A stretch of DNA of 64,000 nt from Actinoalloteichus fjordicus (GTDB lineage: Bacteria > Actinomycetota > Actinomycetes > Mycobacteriales > Pseudonocardiaceae), in assembly GCF_001941625.1 (NCBI RefSeq), contig NZ_CP016076.1, positions 682,001 through 746,000 on the forward strand, written 5' to 3'. A model generated the notes under the pieces. That model saw nothing but the letters and a program-made list of their open reading frames with translations. It was not told the DNA's origin and ran no database searches. The translations under genes were made by a program, and so were the position numbers. This document shows, one piece after another, positions 27,057-35,418 of this stretch. Each line of letters starts with the position of its first letter. The stretch's first letter is position 1.

Positions 27057-27992
27057 CTACGGCACGAGATGCCCCGCCGCGCGGAAGAGCTCATACCACT
27101 CGGCGCGGGTGAGCGGGATGTCCGAGCCCCGGGCGGCGCCCGCGACCCGCTCCGGGTTGGTCGTGCCGAGCACGACCTGCATCTGGGCCGGATGCCGGGT
27201 GATCCAGGCGGTCGCGATCGCGATGGGTGGCACGTCGTACTGCTTGGCCAGACGATCGATGACGGCGTTGAGCTCCGGGTACTCGGGCGAGCCGAGGAAG
27301 ACCCCGGTGAAGAAGCCCGCCTGGAACGGCGACCACGCCTGGACCGTGATGTCGTGCATCCGGCAGTAGTCGACGATGCCGCCGCCGTCGAGCGTGACCG
27401 ACTGCTGCTCCGCGAGCATGTTCGCCGCGACGCCCTGGGCGATGAGCGGCGCGTGCGTGATGGACAGCTGGAGCTGGTTGGCGACGATCGGCTGCCGCAC
27501 GTGCTTGCGCAGCAGGTCGATCTGGCGCGGAGTGTGGTTCGAGACGCCGAAGGCACGTACCTTGCCTGCGGACTCCAGCTCGTCGAAGGCACGTGCGACC
27601 TCGGCAGGCTCGACTAACGCGTCCGGCCGGTGCAGCAGCAGGATGTCGATGCGGTCGGTGCGCAGCGCGGCGAGGGAGCCCTCGACCGACTTGACGATGT
27701 GGTCGTAGGAGAAGTCGAAGTACGGCCCCTCCCGGACGATGCCGGTCTTGGTCTGGATGGTGACGGCGTCGCGCTGCGAGGGCGTCAGGGCCATGGCCTC
27801 CGCGAAGCGGCGCTCGCAGCCGTGCTGCTCGTGGCCGTAGACGTCGGCGTGGTCGACGAAGTCGATGCCCGTGTCACGCGCGGTGCGCATGAGCTCGCGC
27901 ACCTCGTCGTCGGTCTTGTCGGCGATGCGCATGAGGCCGAGCACGATGTTCGGCGCGACGATGTCGGTTCCCGGCAGGGTGAAGGTCTTCAC
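27057..27992 (-). CDS. aldo/keto reductase
   Basis: A 311-residue NADPH-dependent reductase with the AKR barrel: IDFVDHADVYGHEQHGCE holds the catalytic Asp-Tyr (DHADVYG), IQTKTGI the Lys and LLLHRPD the His. The C-terminal part has GTTNPERVAGAA, the cofactor phosphate site. It resembles the YdhF/Tas-like subgroup by WSPFQAGFF. GTG 27992 has GAGAGGAC upstream. It lies 56 bases after a second reductase gene, so the pair is probably one operon, divergent from a LysR gene. Confidence 0.93.
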   Translation of the reverse strand: MKTFTLPGTDIVAPNIVLGLMRIADKTDDEVRELMRTARDTGIDFVDHADVYGHEQHGCERRFAEAMALTPSQRDAVTIQTKTGIVREGPYFDFSYDHIVKSVEGSLAALRTDRIDILLLHRPDALVEPAEVARAFDELESAGKVRAFGVSNHTPRQIDLLRKHVRQPIVANQLQLSITHAPLIAQGVAANMLAEQQSVTLDGGGIVDYCRMHDITVQAWSPFQAGFFTGVFLGSPEYPELNAVIDRLAKQYDVPPIAIATAWITRHPAQMQVVLGTTNPERVAGAARGSDIPLTRAEWYELFRAAGHLVP

Positions 27993-28048
27993 AGGTGTCC
28001 TCTCAGCGGCCCGCCACGGGCCGCGCTGGGGCGCTGGACAGGGGGAGA

Positions 28049-28921
28049 TCAGCCTGCGCTCGACGGCTCTGACAGCTCGGCCAGCTCGTCGGCGGTGAGT
28101 TCGAGTTCGACCGCTCGCGCCGAGTCCTGGATGCTCGCCGGGCGGGAGGACCCCGGGATGGGGATCACGACCGGGGCGAGCGACAGCTCCCAGGCCAACG
28201 CGACCTGCTGCGGGCTCACGCCGTGGGCTTCGGCGACGCGCTGGAACGGCGCGTGCAGGGCGCCGACCTCACCCGCCTTGCGGATGCCGCCCAACGGCGA
28301 CCACGGGAGGAAGGCGATGCCCAGGGAGGCGCAGTGCCGGAGTTCGTCGAGGCTGGAGCGGAAGGCAGGGGAGAACTGGTTCTGCACGGAGACGAGCCGC
28401 CCGCCGAGCACCTCGTTGGCCTCGTCGATCTGGGCGATGGTCGCGTTCGAGATGCCTGCCTGGGCGATCACGCCCTCGTCGAGCAGGTCACGCAGGGCGC
28501 CGATCGAGTCGGCGTAGGGCACCTCGGTGTCCGGGCGATGGAACTGGTAGAGACCGATCGCCTCGACGCCGAGCCGCAGGGCCGAGGCCTTGGCCGCGCG
28601 CTTGAGGTATTCGGGACGGCCGTCGTGGGTCCACGATCCGTCGCCGGGACGCAGATGACCGCCCTTCGTGGCCACCAGCACGTCGTCGGTGTTCCCGCCG
28701 TAGGACCGCAGGGCGCTGGCGATCAGCTCTTCGTTGTGGCCGACCTCGCCTGCGTGCAGGTGATAGGCGTCGGCCGTGTCGACGAGGGTGACGCCTGCGT
28801 CGAGGGCGGCGTGGACGGCCGAGACCGACCGGGTCTCCTCGGGCCTGTCCTCGATCGACATCGGCATCCCGCCGAGCCCGATCGCGCCGACGGTGCGGTT
28901 TCCCAGGGTGCGTTGCTGCAC
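28049..28921 (-). CDS. aldo/keto reductase, second of pair
   Basis: A 290-residue AKR: VTLVDTADAYHLHAGEVGHNEELI carries the catalytic Asp and Tyr (DTADAY), LVATKGGHL the Lys, LYQFHRPD the His, and a late IPIPGSSRPASI forms the NADPH pocket. GTG 28921 has GGAGAGG eight bases upstream. It is divergent from the LysR-type gene with about 105 bases between starts, the usual layout for a LysR-controlled target. Confidence 0.94.
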   Translation of the reverse strand: MQQRTLGNRTVGAIGLGGMPMSIEDRPEETRSVSAVHAALDAGVTLVDTADAYHLHAGEVGHNEELIASALRSYGGNTDDVLVATKGGHLRPGDGSWTHDGRPEYLKRAAKASALRLGVEAIGLYQFHRPDTEVPYADSIGALRDLLDEGVIAQAGISNATIAQIDEANEVLGGRLVSVQNQFSPAFRSSLDELRHCASLGIAFLPWSPLGGIRKAGEVGALHAPFQRVAEAHGVSPQQVALAWELSLAPVVIPIPGSSRPASIQDSARAVELELTADELAELSEPSSAG

Positions 28922-29026
28922 GAGTGAGCCTCTCCGCTCGAATGATCGTCTGCATTCGACGGTAGGTAGCCTGCTGACAGAAGTCCAACAACTAATTCTG
29001 ATGAGATTGAGAACTGGGATCGATTA

Positions 29027-29947
29027 ATGGACCTCCGTCAGATGGAGTACCTCATCGCGCTCGCCGACGAGCAGCAGTTCACGCGCGCTGCGGCGGTCTG
29101 CCGGGTCTCGCAGTCCGGACTCTCGGCGGGCATCCGCAACCTCGAGGCCGAACTCGGGACGCCGTTGTTCACCCGCACCACGCGTCGGGTCGCGCCGACC
29201 GACGCCGGTCTCGCTCTGCTGCCGTTCGCTCGGACGATGCTCGCCCAGGTCGCGGCCGGGCGTGACGCGGTCATCCGCGCGACTCACGCGCTCTCGGGCC
29301 GACTCCGGGTCGGAGCCGAGCAGTGCCTCGGCGTCGTCGACGTCCCGCCGCTGCTCGAACGGTTCCACCGTCGGTACCCGCTCGTCGACATCCACTTCAC
29401 CCAGGCCGGGTCCCACGACCTCGTCACACAGATCCGTGCCGGTGAGCTCGACGTCGCCTTCGTCGCGACGACGGAGCATCTGGCGACGGTCAGCCCCGTC
29501 GAGTTGGGGAGGCGCGCGGTCGTGCTGCTGACCCCGCCCGAGCATCCGCTCGCGGTCCGCACCCACGTCGAGTGGGCGGAGTTGCGCGACCGCGAGTTCA
29601 TCGACTTCCGGGAGTCGTGGGGCGTGCGATCGCTCAACGAGGCGGCCTGCTCGGCGCACGGTGTCGGCAGGCGAGTGCGGTGCACCGTCGACGACATCCA
29701 CACCCTGCTCGACCTGATCCGTCGCGGGCTCGGCATCGCCCTCGTGCCGAGGCATGTCGCGGCGAAGCCCGAGGCCGTCGGACTGACGACGATCCGGCTG
29801 CCGCCCGCCTCGACTCCACAGTGGATCGTCTCCGCGATCACGGCGCAGCAGGCCGAGGCCTCGGCCGCTCAGCTGCTCGAGCTGGTCGATGGAGATCTGG
29901 CCGCGACGAACGAGACCGAGTCGACGAACACCGCCCCCGGTTCGTAG
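29027..29947 (+). CDS. LysR-family transcriptional regulator
   Basis: A 306-residue LTTR. The N-terminal winged helix reads MDLRQMEYLIALADEQQFTRAAAVCRVSQSGLS (key QFTRAAAVCRVSQSGLS), followed by the linker helix and a two-lobed effector domain from about residue 90. ATG 29027 lies directly after a low-GC stretch (ACTAATTCTGATGAGATTGAG). It probably controls the divergent aldo/keto reductase pair and itself; the effector is unknown. Confidence 0.94.
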   Translation: MDLRQMEYLIALADEQQFTRAAAVCRVSQSGLSAGIRNLEAELGTPLFTRTTRRVAPTDAGLALLPFARTMLAQVAAGRDAVIRATHALSGRLRVGAEQCLGVVDVPPLLERFHRRYPLVDIHFTQAGSHDLVTQIRAGELDVAFVATTEHLATVSPVELGRRAVVLLTPPEHPLAVRTHVEWAELRDREFIDFRESWGVRSLNEAACSAHGVGRRVRCTVDDIHTLLDLIRRGLGIALVPRHVAAKPEAVGLTTIRLPPASTPQWIVSAITAQQAEASAAQLLELVDGDLAATNETESTNTAPGS

Positions 29948-30297
29948 CCTCCTGGCGGGCATCGGCGGGGCATCCGACGACACGGTGCGCCTGCCCAGAC
30001 CGGCGAAGGACGGCCGGGTGAACAACTGCTTGATCGAGCCTGGCGCCGCTAGGTTGGGGCACCCGTACCCGGGGCCGTCGCGCCGGTCCTCCGGGCCGTC
30101 AGCACCGTTCACGTCGAGCCATGGGCGAGAGCTACGTCGAGGCGTGTCCTGATCGTGGTGCCGGAGACGAGCGCCACCGGATGCGACGTTCGGCGGCTGC
30201 ACCGCTGATCAGCGGCTCGCCGAGGTTCAGCCAGACGTCTGCATCCCGGGCCTGCTCGGCAGGGTGCGCGGCGAACGGCCGGGAGACCGCAACGGGT
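29948..30297. other. intergenic region, no gene seen
   Basis: A 350-base gap between convergent genes. No ribosome site or recognisable fragment was found on either strand, and no strong terminator hairpin stands out. Confidence 0.4.
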
Positions 30298-31326
30298 CTA
30301 GTCGTCGCGAGGCGCGACGTTCGGGACGGCGTCCCCGGCGTCCGAACCGGGCCCGGTCATCGCCGCGATGCGGCGGGCGAGCAGCGCGGCGGCCTCCCGC
30401 AGCTCCGGGGGGTCCAGTATCTCCGCCTCGAACCCGAGCCGGGCGACGTGCATGATCAACCAGTCCAGGTCGTCGCCGCCGACCACGAGCAGGCACCATC
30501 CCGCGCGATCGTCTTCGACCCGAGCCACCTGCGGCGGCACCAGTTCCCGCACCCGGTCGGGCTCGGCGTGCACCCGCACGCGGGCGACGTATCGGTACGG
30601 CGCCGCCGTCACGGACCGCTGCACGTAGGCGACGGGATCGGGATGCTCCCTCGGCCGAAAGCGCCAGGTCGTCCCGGCCACCTCGCTCATTCGATCCAGC
30701 CGGAAGGTGCGCCAGTCGTCGCGGTCGACGTCCCAGGCCATCAGGTACCAGCGACGGCCGGTGGCGACCATCCGCACCGGCTCCACCGTGCGTTCGCCCG
30801 CCGCGCCGTCGCGGCCCGCGTACCGGAACCGCACCCGCATGGCGTCGCGGCAGGCCCGTGCCAGCGTCACCAGCAGGTCGGCGTCGATCTCGACGCCGGG
30901 GCCGGTGAGGGTCTCGGTGGCGCCGTGTACCGCGCGGACCTCGGCGCGCAACCGGGGCGGCATCACCTGGTCGAGCTTCGCCAGCGCCCGCAGCGCCGCC
31001 TCGCCCGCGCCTGCGACCGTGCCGCCTGACGCCATGCGGAGGGAGACCGCCATCGCGATCGCCTCTTCGTCGTCGAAGAGCAGCGGCGGCAGGCGGGTGC
31101 CTGCGCCGAGCTGGTAGCCGCCGCCGACGCCCGAGATCGCGTGGACGGGGTAGCCGACCGCGCGCAGCCGCTCCACGTCGCGGCGCACCGAGCGATCGGT
31201 GACCGCCAGGTCGGCGGCCAGCTCGGCGGCGGTCCAGGACGTCCGCCGCTGGAGCAGCGCCAGCAGCCGTAGCACCCGTTCGGTGGTCGCCTCAACGGTC
31301 ACATCGCGCATCGTTTCACGAATCAC
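30298..31326 (-). CDS. YafY-type regulator: HTH_11 plus WYL domain
   Basis: A 342-residue regulator with an N-terminal winged helix (LLALLQRRTSWTAAELAADLAVTDRSVRRDVERL, key VTDRSVRRDVERL) and the GGGYQLG strand. A WYL domain with RRWYLMAWDVDRDDWRTFRLDRM follows, then a WCX tail. WYL domains sense ligands, often nucleic-acid related, and such proteins usually repress adjacent genes. It is divergent from the DinB gene with 38 bases between starts. The inverted pair ATCGTT/AACGAT (31310-31334) in the gap could be its operator. Confidence 0.92.
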   Translation of the reverse strand: MIRETMRDVTVEATTERVLRLLALLQRRTSWTAAELAADLAVTDRSVRRDVERLRAVGYPVHAISGVGGGYQLGAGTRLPPLLFDDEEAIAMAVSLRMASGGTVAGAGEAALRALAKLDQVMPPRLRAEVRAVHGATETLTGPGVEIDADLLVTLARACRDAMRVRFRYAGRDGAAGERTVEPVRMVATGRRWYLMAWDVDRDDWRTFRLDRMSEVAGTTWRFRPREHPDPVAYVQRSVTAAPYRYVARVRVHAEPDRVRELVPPQVARVEDDRAGWCLLVVGGDDLDWLIMHVARLGFEAEILDPPELREAAALLARRIAAMTGPGSDAGDAVPNVAPRDD

Positions 31327-31364
31327 GGAACGATCCTGTCCGCTATCTGCGGGAAGGTGTCAGC

Positions 31365-31937
31365 ATGACGGATCTGCCCTTCAACTTCCTGCTCCGAGAC
31401 CAGACCGACTGGCACTGGACGAATCAGCTGCGTCATCGGCTCGCCGGACTCACCGACGACGAGTACTTCTGGGAGCCGGCAGCCGACTGCTGGAACGTGC
31501 GTCCGCGCGGCACCGGATCGGCTCCGCTACAGGTCGGGTCCGGTGCGATGACCATCGACTTCGCGATTCCGGAGCCGTCACCGCCGCCCTTCGCGACGAT
31601 CGCCTGGCGGCTCGGGCACGTGATCGTCGGCGTGCTCGCGGTGCGCAACGCGGCGCACTTCGGCCGCGAGCCCACCGACTACCAGTCGTTCGAGTACGCC
31701 CCGACCGCAGCGGAGGCGTTGGCCCAGCTCGACGCGGAGTACGCCACCTGGCTCGCCGGCGTCGAGTCGCTCGGGGAGAGCGGCCTCGCGCGGCCCTGCG
31801 GCGAAGCGGAGGGAGCATTCCACGCAGATTCGCTGGCCCGCCTGGTCCTGCACATCAACCGTGAGCTGATCCACCATCTCGCCGAGGTGTGTCTGCTCCG
31901 TGACCTCTACCTGCACACCCGACAGGAGACGAACTGA
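31365..31937 (+). CDS. DinB-superfamily protein
   Basis: A 190-residue helical protein with the DinB layout: LLRDQTDWHWTNQLRHRLAGLTDDEYFWEPAADCWNVRP (key LTDDEYFWEPA), a metal His in WRLGHVIVGV and the late HINRELIHHLAEVCLLRDLY triad (key NRELIHHLAEV). Such proteins are metal-binding thiol-transferase-like folds of uncertain role. ATG 31365 with GGAAGG upstream. The next gene starts one base after its stop, so the two are cotranscribed. Confidence 0.9.
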   Translation: MTDLPFNFLLRDQTDWHWTNQLRHRLAGLTDDEYFWEPAADCWNVRPRGTGSAPLQVGSGAMTIDFAIPEPSPPPFATIAWRLGHVIVGVLAVRNAAHFGREPTDYQSFEYAPTAAEALAQLDAEYATWLAGVESLGESGLARPCGEAEGAFHADSLARLVLHINRELIHHLAEVCLLRDLYLHTRQETN

Positions 31938-31938
31938 G

Positions 31939-32376
31939 ATGGCTCGCGAAGTCCAGATCACCTTCGACTGTGCCGACCCGGCCGCACTCGCGGCCTTCTG
32001 GGCCGAGGCCCTCGGCTACCGGCTGCAGGACCCGCCTGCGGGCTTCGAGTCGTGGGACCAGGCGCTGGATGCGTTCGGCGTGCCGCCCGAGAAACGCAAT
32101 GACCGCTCGGCGGTGATCGACCCCGAGGGTTCCGGGCCTCGGCTGTTCTTCCAGCGGGTTCCGGAAGGAAAACAGGTCAAGAACCGCCTGCACCTTGATG
32201 TGCGAAGCGCGCCAGGACTTGAGGGCGAGGCACGGATGGCGGCGCTGGAGGTGGCGGCGGAACGGCTCGTCTCTCACGGCGCCGCCCGGCTGCGCAGGCA
32301 GGAGCCCGCACCCCCGCTGGAAGCGGGGTACATCGTGATGGCCGACCCGGAGGGCAACGAGTTCTGCCTCGACTGA
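31939..32376 (+). CDS. VOC-superfamily protein (glyoxalase-like domain)
   Basis: A 145-residue single VOC module: VQITFDCADPAALAAFWAEALGYRLQ entry (key DPAALAAFWAEALGY), AVIDPEGSGPRLFFQRVPE, LHLDV metal-ligand His and a closing VMADPEGNEFCLD. This Glyoxalase_6-like form is common in actinomycetes; the substrate is unknown. It begins directly after the DinB stop. Confidence 0.92.
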   Translation: MAREVQITFDCADPAALAAFWAEALGYRLQDPPAGFESWDQALDAFGVPPEKRNDRSAVIDPEGSGPRLFFQRVPEGKQVKNRLHLDVRSAPGLEGEARMAALEVAAERLVSHGAARLRRQEPAPPLEAGYIVMADPEGNEFCLD

Positions 32377-32441
32377 GCTGCGCAGCGGGTCGGTCAGCAC
32401 GGCACGCCGGTAGGCCATGGGGCGGGAGAGCTGCTGTGACC

Positions 32442-32473
32442 GCCATCTGCGGGTCTGCCTGCCCACAGATGGC
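32442..32473. terminator. bidirectional hairpin between convergent genes
   Basis: GCCATCTGCGGG pairs with CCCACAGATGGC, 12 bp with one G-T wobble and an 8-nt loop, in the 127-base gap between the VOC gene and the convergent RidA gene. There is no T tract, so it may block or process both transcripts. Confidence 0.55.
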
Positions 32474-32503
32474 GGCCGCGGCTCTATGCTCGTTCGTCGA
32501 GGA

Positions 32504-32887
32504 TCAGGGCAGCGTTGCGATCGCGTCGATCTCGACGAGCGCGTCGGGGAGCGCGAAGCCCGCTACGCGGAGCACGGTGATGGCGGTGGGATGCTGCCCC
32601 CAGACTTCTTGAGAAGCGGCGAATCCGGCGTTGACGTCGGCATCGGCGTGGAGGTAGATCGTGAGCTTCGCGACGTGTTCCGGAGTGGCGCCTGCGGCGT
32701 CCAGGACGGCGAGGACGTTCCGCAGCGCCTGGGCGGTCTGCTCGAAGACTCCGCCGGTGATCGTTCCGTGGGCATCGGTACCGTTCTGCCCGCCTACGTA
32801 GACGGTGCGCCCGGCTTCGGTGATGATGCCCTGGGAGAAGGCCGGAGAGGTGTGGAGTCCGGCGGGGTTGAGGTGCGTGAGCGGCAT
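32504..32887 (-). CDS. RidA/YjgF-family protein
   Basis: A 127-residue Rid protein: FSQGIITEAGRTVYVGGQNGTDAHG start, EQTAQALRNVLAVLDAAGATPEHV (key QALRNVLAVLDAAGA) and a final ALPDALVEIDAIATL. In RidA the catalytic Arg sits near residue 105 in an R-x-x-x-x-x-P setting. Here VLRVAGFALPDALVEID has an Arg at the matching place. Rid enzymes hydrolyse reactive imines. It is downstream of the CGNR gene on the same strand, 17 bases away. Confidence 0.92.
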   Translation of the reverse strand: MPLTHLNPAGLHTSPAFSQGIITEAGRTVYVGGQNGTDAHGTITGGVFEQTAQALRNVLAVLDAAGATPEHVAKLTIYLHADADVNAGFAASQEVWGQHPTAITVLRVAGFALPDALVEIDAIATLP

Positions 32888-32904
32888 CGGGTGTCTCTAC
32901 CTTC

Positions 32905-33468
32905 TCACTGCGATCGGTGGTTTCGGACCTTGGTGCGGTTGCCGCAGCGGCGCATCGAGCACCAACGGCGAGTACCCGGCCGGGAGGCGTCGTAGAAGAT
33001 CAGGGCACAGTCGTCGGCGCCGCAGCGGCGGATTCGCTTACTGCCCTCGCCGAAGACTGCGATGGCATCACGCGCGACACCGGACAGTGCCGCAGGAGGA
33101 TCGGGGCGGGGCGCTGTCGTGGTGCCTCCGTCGAGATGTGGGACTGGCGCGGGCGTTCGGGAAGCGGTGTTGACGGCGTCGATGTCCTCGGGTACGGGCC
33201 GCTGTCCGTCAGCCAGGGCCGTGGCGATCCTGCTGATCGACGTCCGTAATCGCAGGGCAGCGGTGAGGTCGTCGTCAGTCGGGTCGGACGACAGCGGGCC
33301 GAAGCGCTCGTCGAGCCAGGTGTGCAGGTCTTTCGGGTGATGCAGAAGTTCCCAATCGGGGACCCCGTAGCCGTAGTCGCCCGTGTAGCCGAAGTCCAAG
33401 GCGAGTGACCCGGAGTCAAAGAACCACCGCGCTCCGTCGGGCGGGGTGAGCCATTGACCGGTACTCAT
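32905..33468 (-). CDS. CGNR zinc-finger regulator (ABATE domain)
   Basis: A 187-residue protein: an ABATE-like N-terminal region (FDSGSLALDFGYTGD) and a C-terminal CGNR zinc finger (CGADDCALIFYDASRPGTRRWCSMRRCGNR, key CGADDC and RRWCSMRRCGNR). It is probably a stress-linked transcription regulator. ATG 33468 is just 21 bases from the divergent start at 33490 and both genes look leaderless. It precedes the RidA gene, likely in one operon. Confidence 0.93.
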   Translation of the reverse strand: MSTGQWLTPPDGARWFFDSGSLALDFGYTGDYGYGVPDWELLHHPKDLHTWLDERFGPLSSDPTDDDLTAALRLRTSISRIATALADGQRPVPEDIDAVNTASRTPAPVPHLDGGTTTAPRPDPPAALSGVARDAIAVFGEGSKRIRRCGADDCALIFYDASRPGTRRWCSMRRCGNRTKVRNHRSQ

Positions 33469-33482
33469 GTAACCACTATAAC
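33454..33482 (+). promoter_or_regulatory. consensus-like promoter, TTGACC-17-TATAAC, with overlapping divergent -10
   Basis: TTGACC at 33454-33459 and TATAAC at 33477-33482 have a 17-base spacer. The -10 ends 7 bases before ATG 33490, so the plus transcript is probably leaderless. On the minus strand TATAGT (33479-33474) overlaps it and ends 5 bases before ATG 33468. The -35 lies inside the minus-strand gene. Confidence 0.7.
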
Positions 33483-33489
33483 TGGTTGC

Positions 33490-33888
33490 ATGCCGACGGG
33501 GTTGACGAAGGACGCAGGATGGCAGCTCGGCGTGCGCCGTACCGTCCCGGTTCCGTCTGACGTGGTCTGGGATTACCTGACTCGCGAGGGCCTTGTCGTC
33601 TGGCTGGGCGAGACCGTCCTCGGGGCCACGGGCGAGTGGTACGAGACCGCCGACGGCACCCGAGGACAGCTGCGCAGCCGAAGCGAGGGAGTGCGGCTCA
33701 GGCTGACCTGGCAGCCGACGGGCTGGGCGCACGATTCGACGTTGCAGCTCACCCTCCAACGGGCGGTGTCCGGTACGACGATCGCCATCCATCAGGAACG
33801 CCTCCGCAGCGCTCAGGACCGTGCCAGCCTGCTGATCCACTGGCGGGCAGTCCTCGGCCGAATCGTCGAACAGCTAGCCGTGCGCTGA
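33490..33888 (+). CDS. SRPBCC (START/AHSA1-like) domain protein
   Basis: A 132-residue protein with the SRPBCC pattern: LGVRRTVPVPSDVVWDYLTREGLVVWLGE (key VPVPSDVVWDYLT), RLTWQP, then a C-terminal long helix (ASLLIHWRAVLGRIVEQL). AHSA1-like members bind hydrophobic ligands or assist Hsp90-type partners; the role here is unknown. The ATG at 33490 sits 7 bases behind a good -10 element, supporting this start over the GTG/ATG codons upstream. Confidence 0.88.
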   Translation: MPTGLTKDAGWQLGVRRTVPVPSDVVWDYLTREGLVVWLGETVLGATGEWYETADGTRGQLRSRSEGVRLRLTWQPTGWAHDSTLQLTLQRAVSGTTIAIHQERLRSAQDRASLLIHWRAVLGRIVEQLAVR

Positions 33889-34128
33889 CTCGCGAGGAAC
33901 CCCGGCAGTCGCGGCCTCGAGCCCGACGGCCAGACCTGCGGCGCCTGAATCCGTCACGTCGTAGTCCTCGCTCATGTCCTTGACGGCACTGTCTCCGTTC
34001 GGCTGGCTCGGTGCGGACGCCGGATGTCCATCGTCTCAAGCTGCTCCGATGGCAGCCATGGCTGCGCGTTACTGCGATCGCTGCGCTCTGTGGGCCACGG
34101 CTCTCCAGATCGCCTGTCTGCCGTGCAC

Positions 34129-34734
34129 TCAGGCCCGCCCGCCCTTGTCGGCGAGAAGGGCGGCTCCGCCGTAGAGCGCATTGACCGTGCCCGCCCACTT
34201 CGTCAGGCCCGCGTCGCTGAGCGGATCCGCGCCCAGGGTCTCGCCGATCCGGTTGCGCAAGAGGACCAGCGACAGATCGTGGGCGAGCAGGACGGCCGCC
34301 AGCTGCTCTCGATTGACGCCTGCCGCGATCGCGCCCGCCTCGTCGAGGCGCGCTACGACCTGTCTGCTGAAGTCGCTCAGGTCCGCATACGCCTCGCGGG
34401 CACGGGGCCCGTCGCCGGTCAACAGGCGCGACAGGTATCTCGTGACGGCCGAGCCGCCCAGAATCTCGACTATTGATCGAACCTGCACGGACTGTTCGAG
34501 CACCGTGGCGTGCAGGGCGTTGCGGACCAGTCCGATGACGTGCTCGTCGACGGCAGCGATCAAGCCGTCTCGGGAGCCGTAGTGCTTGATGATGAGCGGC
34601 TGTGACACACCGCTTCGCTCGGCGATGAGACGAAGCGGAACGGCGTCGGGGCCGTTCTCCCCGAACAGCTCGACGGCGACGTCGCGGATGATCGCCCTCG
34701 CGGTCCTGTCCTCTGGTGAATACATATTCACCAT
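34129..34734 (-). CDS. TetR-family transcriptional regulator
   Basis: A 201-residue TetR protein: ARAIIRDVAVELFGENGPDAVPLRLIAERSGVSQPLIIKHYGSRDGLIAAV (key IAERSGVSQPLIIKHYGSRDGL) is the HTH. The helical ligand domain has no recognised motif. ATG 34734 or 34725 can start it; both lie in or beside an inverted repeat that is probably its own operator. It is divergent from the membrane-protein/saccharopine-dehydrogenase-like pair, which it likely represses. Confidence 0.94.
   Translation of the reverse strand: MVNMYSPEDRTARAIIRDVAVELFGENGPDAVPLRLIAERSGVSQPLIIKHYGSRDGLIAAVDEHVIGLVRNALHATVLEQSVQVRSIVEILGGSAVTRYLSRLLTGDGPRAREAYADLSDFSRQVVARLDEAGAIAAGVNREQLAAVLLAHDLSLVLLRNRIGETLGADPLSDAGLTKWAGTVNALYGGAALLADKGGRA
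34715..34732. promoter_or_regulatory. candidate TetR operator over the tetR start
   Basis: GGTGAATA-CA-TATTCACC: perfect 8-bp arms with a 2-bp centre, overlapping the start codons of the TetR gene and about 55 bases from the divergent start. Position and symmetry fit an autorepressor site. Confidence 0.65.
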
Positions 34735-34785
34735 GGTAACTTCGCGTTCACTGCCGCGCGACGGTGGCGGCATGGAGAGGAGCGT

Positions 34786-35418
34786 GTGGTGCCTGCCGTG
34801 TCTGTGGAGCCGGGACGCGGGTCCCCGCTCGCCAGGATGAACGCGGTCCTGGTTGCGCCGGGAGCGTCCAGCGTTGAAGCGTGGCTGAGCTACGGTGCCG
34901 CACTCGTCGGCGCTGCCTTCGGGCTGGTCGCCGGCGCGGTATCGGAGTCGACTCCGCTGCAGCTCGTGTTACTCGTGCTCCTGGGCTTCGACCTGTTCGG
35001 CGGTGCCGTCGTCAATGCCACGGCTGCGGCGTCGAGACGGTTTCACGGTGCGCAGTCCTCCCGCGTTCGACGATGGGGATTCGTCGCGGCGCACCTCCAC
35101 CTTCTCGGTGTGGCCCTGATGTTCCCGGACTATTCCTGGGCTGTGGCGGTGTTGCTGTATTCGGTGATCCTGCTGGCCGCTGCGCTGATCCTCCTCGTGA
35201 ACGAGGCACTGCGACGGCCGGTGGCGTTCGCGGCCTGCTCGGTGATCCTCCCGCTCGTCGCGGTCGCGACGGCCACCGGCGTGCCCGCCGAACTGTCCTG
35301 GATCGCGCCGCTGCTGGTGATCAAGCTGCTTCTCGGTCACCTCGTGCCGTGGGTGCCGAGCAAGCGATCCGAGACGTCGAGCAGGCGGCGATGCTCGCCG
35401 GTGAAGGGGGACGCATGA
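34786..35418 (+). CDS. polytopic membrane protein of unknown function
   Basis: A 210-residue protein with about six hydrophobic helices (YGAALVGAAFGLVAGAV, LVLLVLLGFDLFGGAVV, HLHLLGVALMF, VAVLLYSVILLAAALI, FAACSVILPLVAVAT and others). I do not recognise the family. GTG 34786 or 34789 follows GAGAGGAG; the second has better spacing. Its stop overlaps the next start (ATGA), so it is coupled to the dehydrogenase-like gene and probably controlled by the divergent TetR. Confidence 0.82.
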   Translation: MVPAVSVEPGRGSPLARMNAVLVAPGASSVEAWLSYGAALVGAAFGLVAGAVSESTPLQLVLLVLLGFDLFGGAVVNATAAASRRFHGAQSSRVRRWGFVAAHLHLLGVALMFPDYSWAVAVLLYSVILLAAALILLVNEALRRPVAFAACSVILPLVAVATATGVPAELSWIAPLLVIKLLLGHLVPWVPSKRSETSSRRRCSPVKGDA

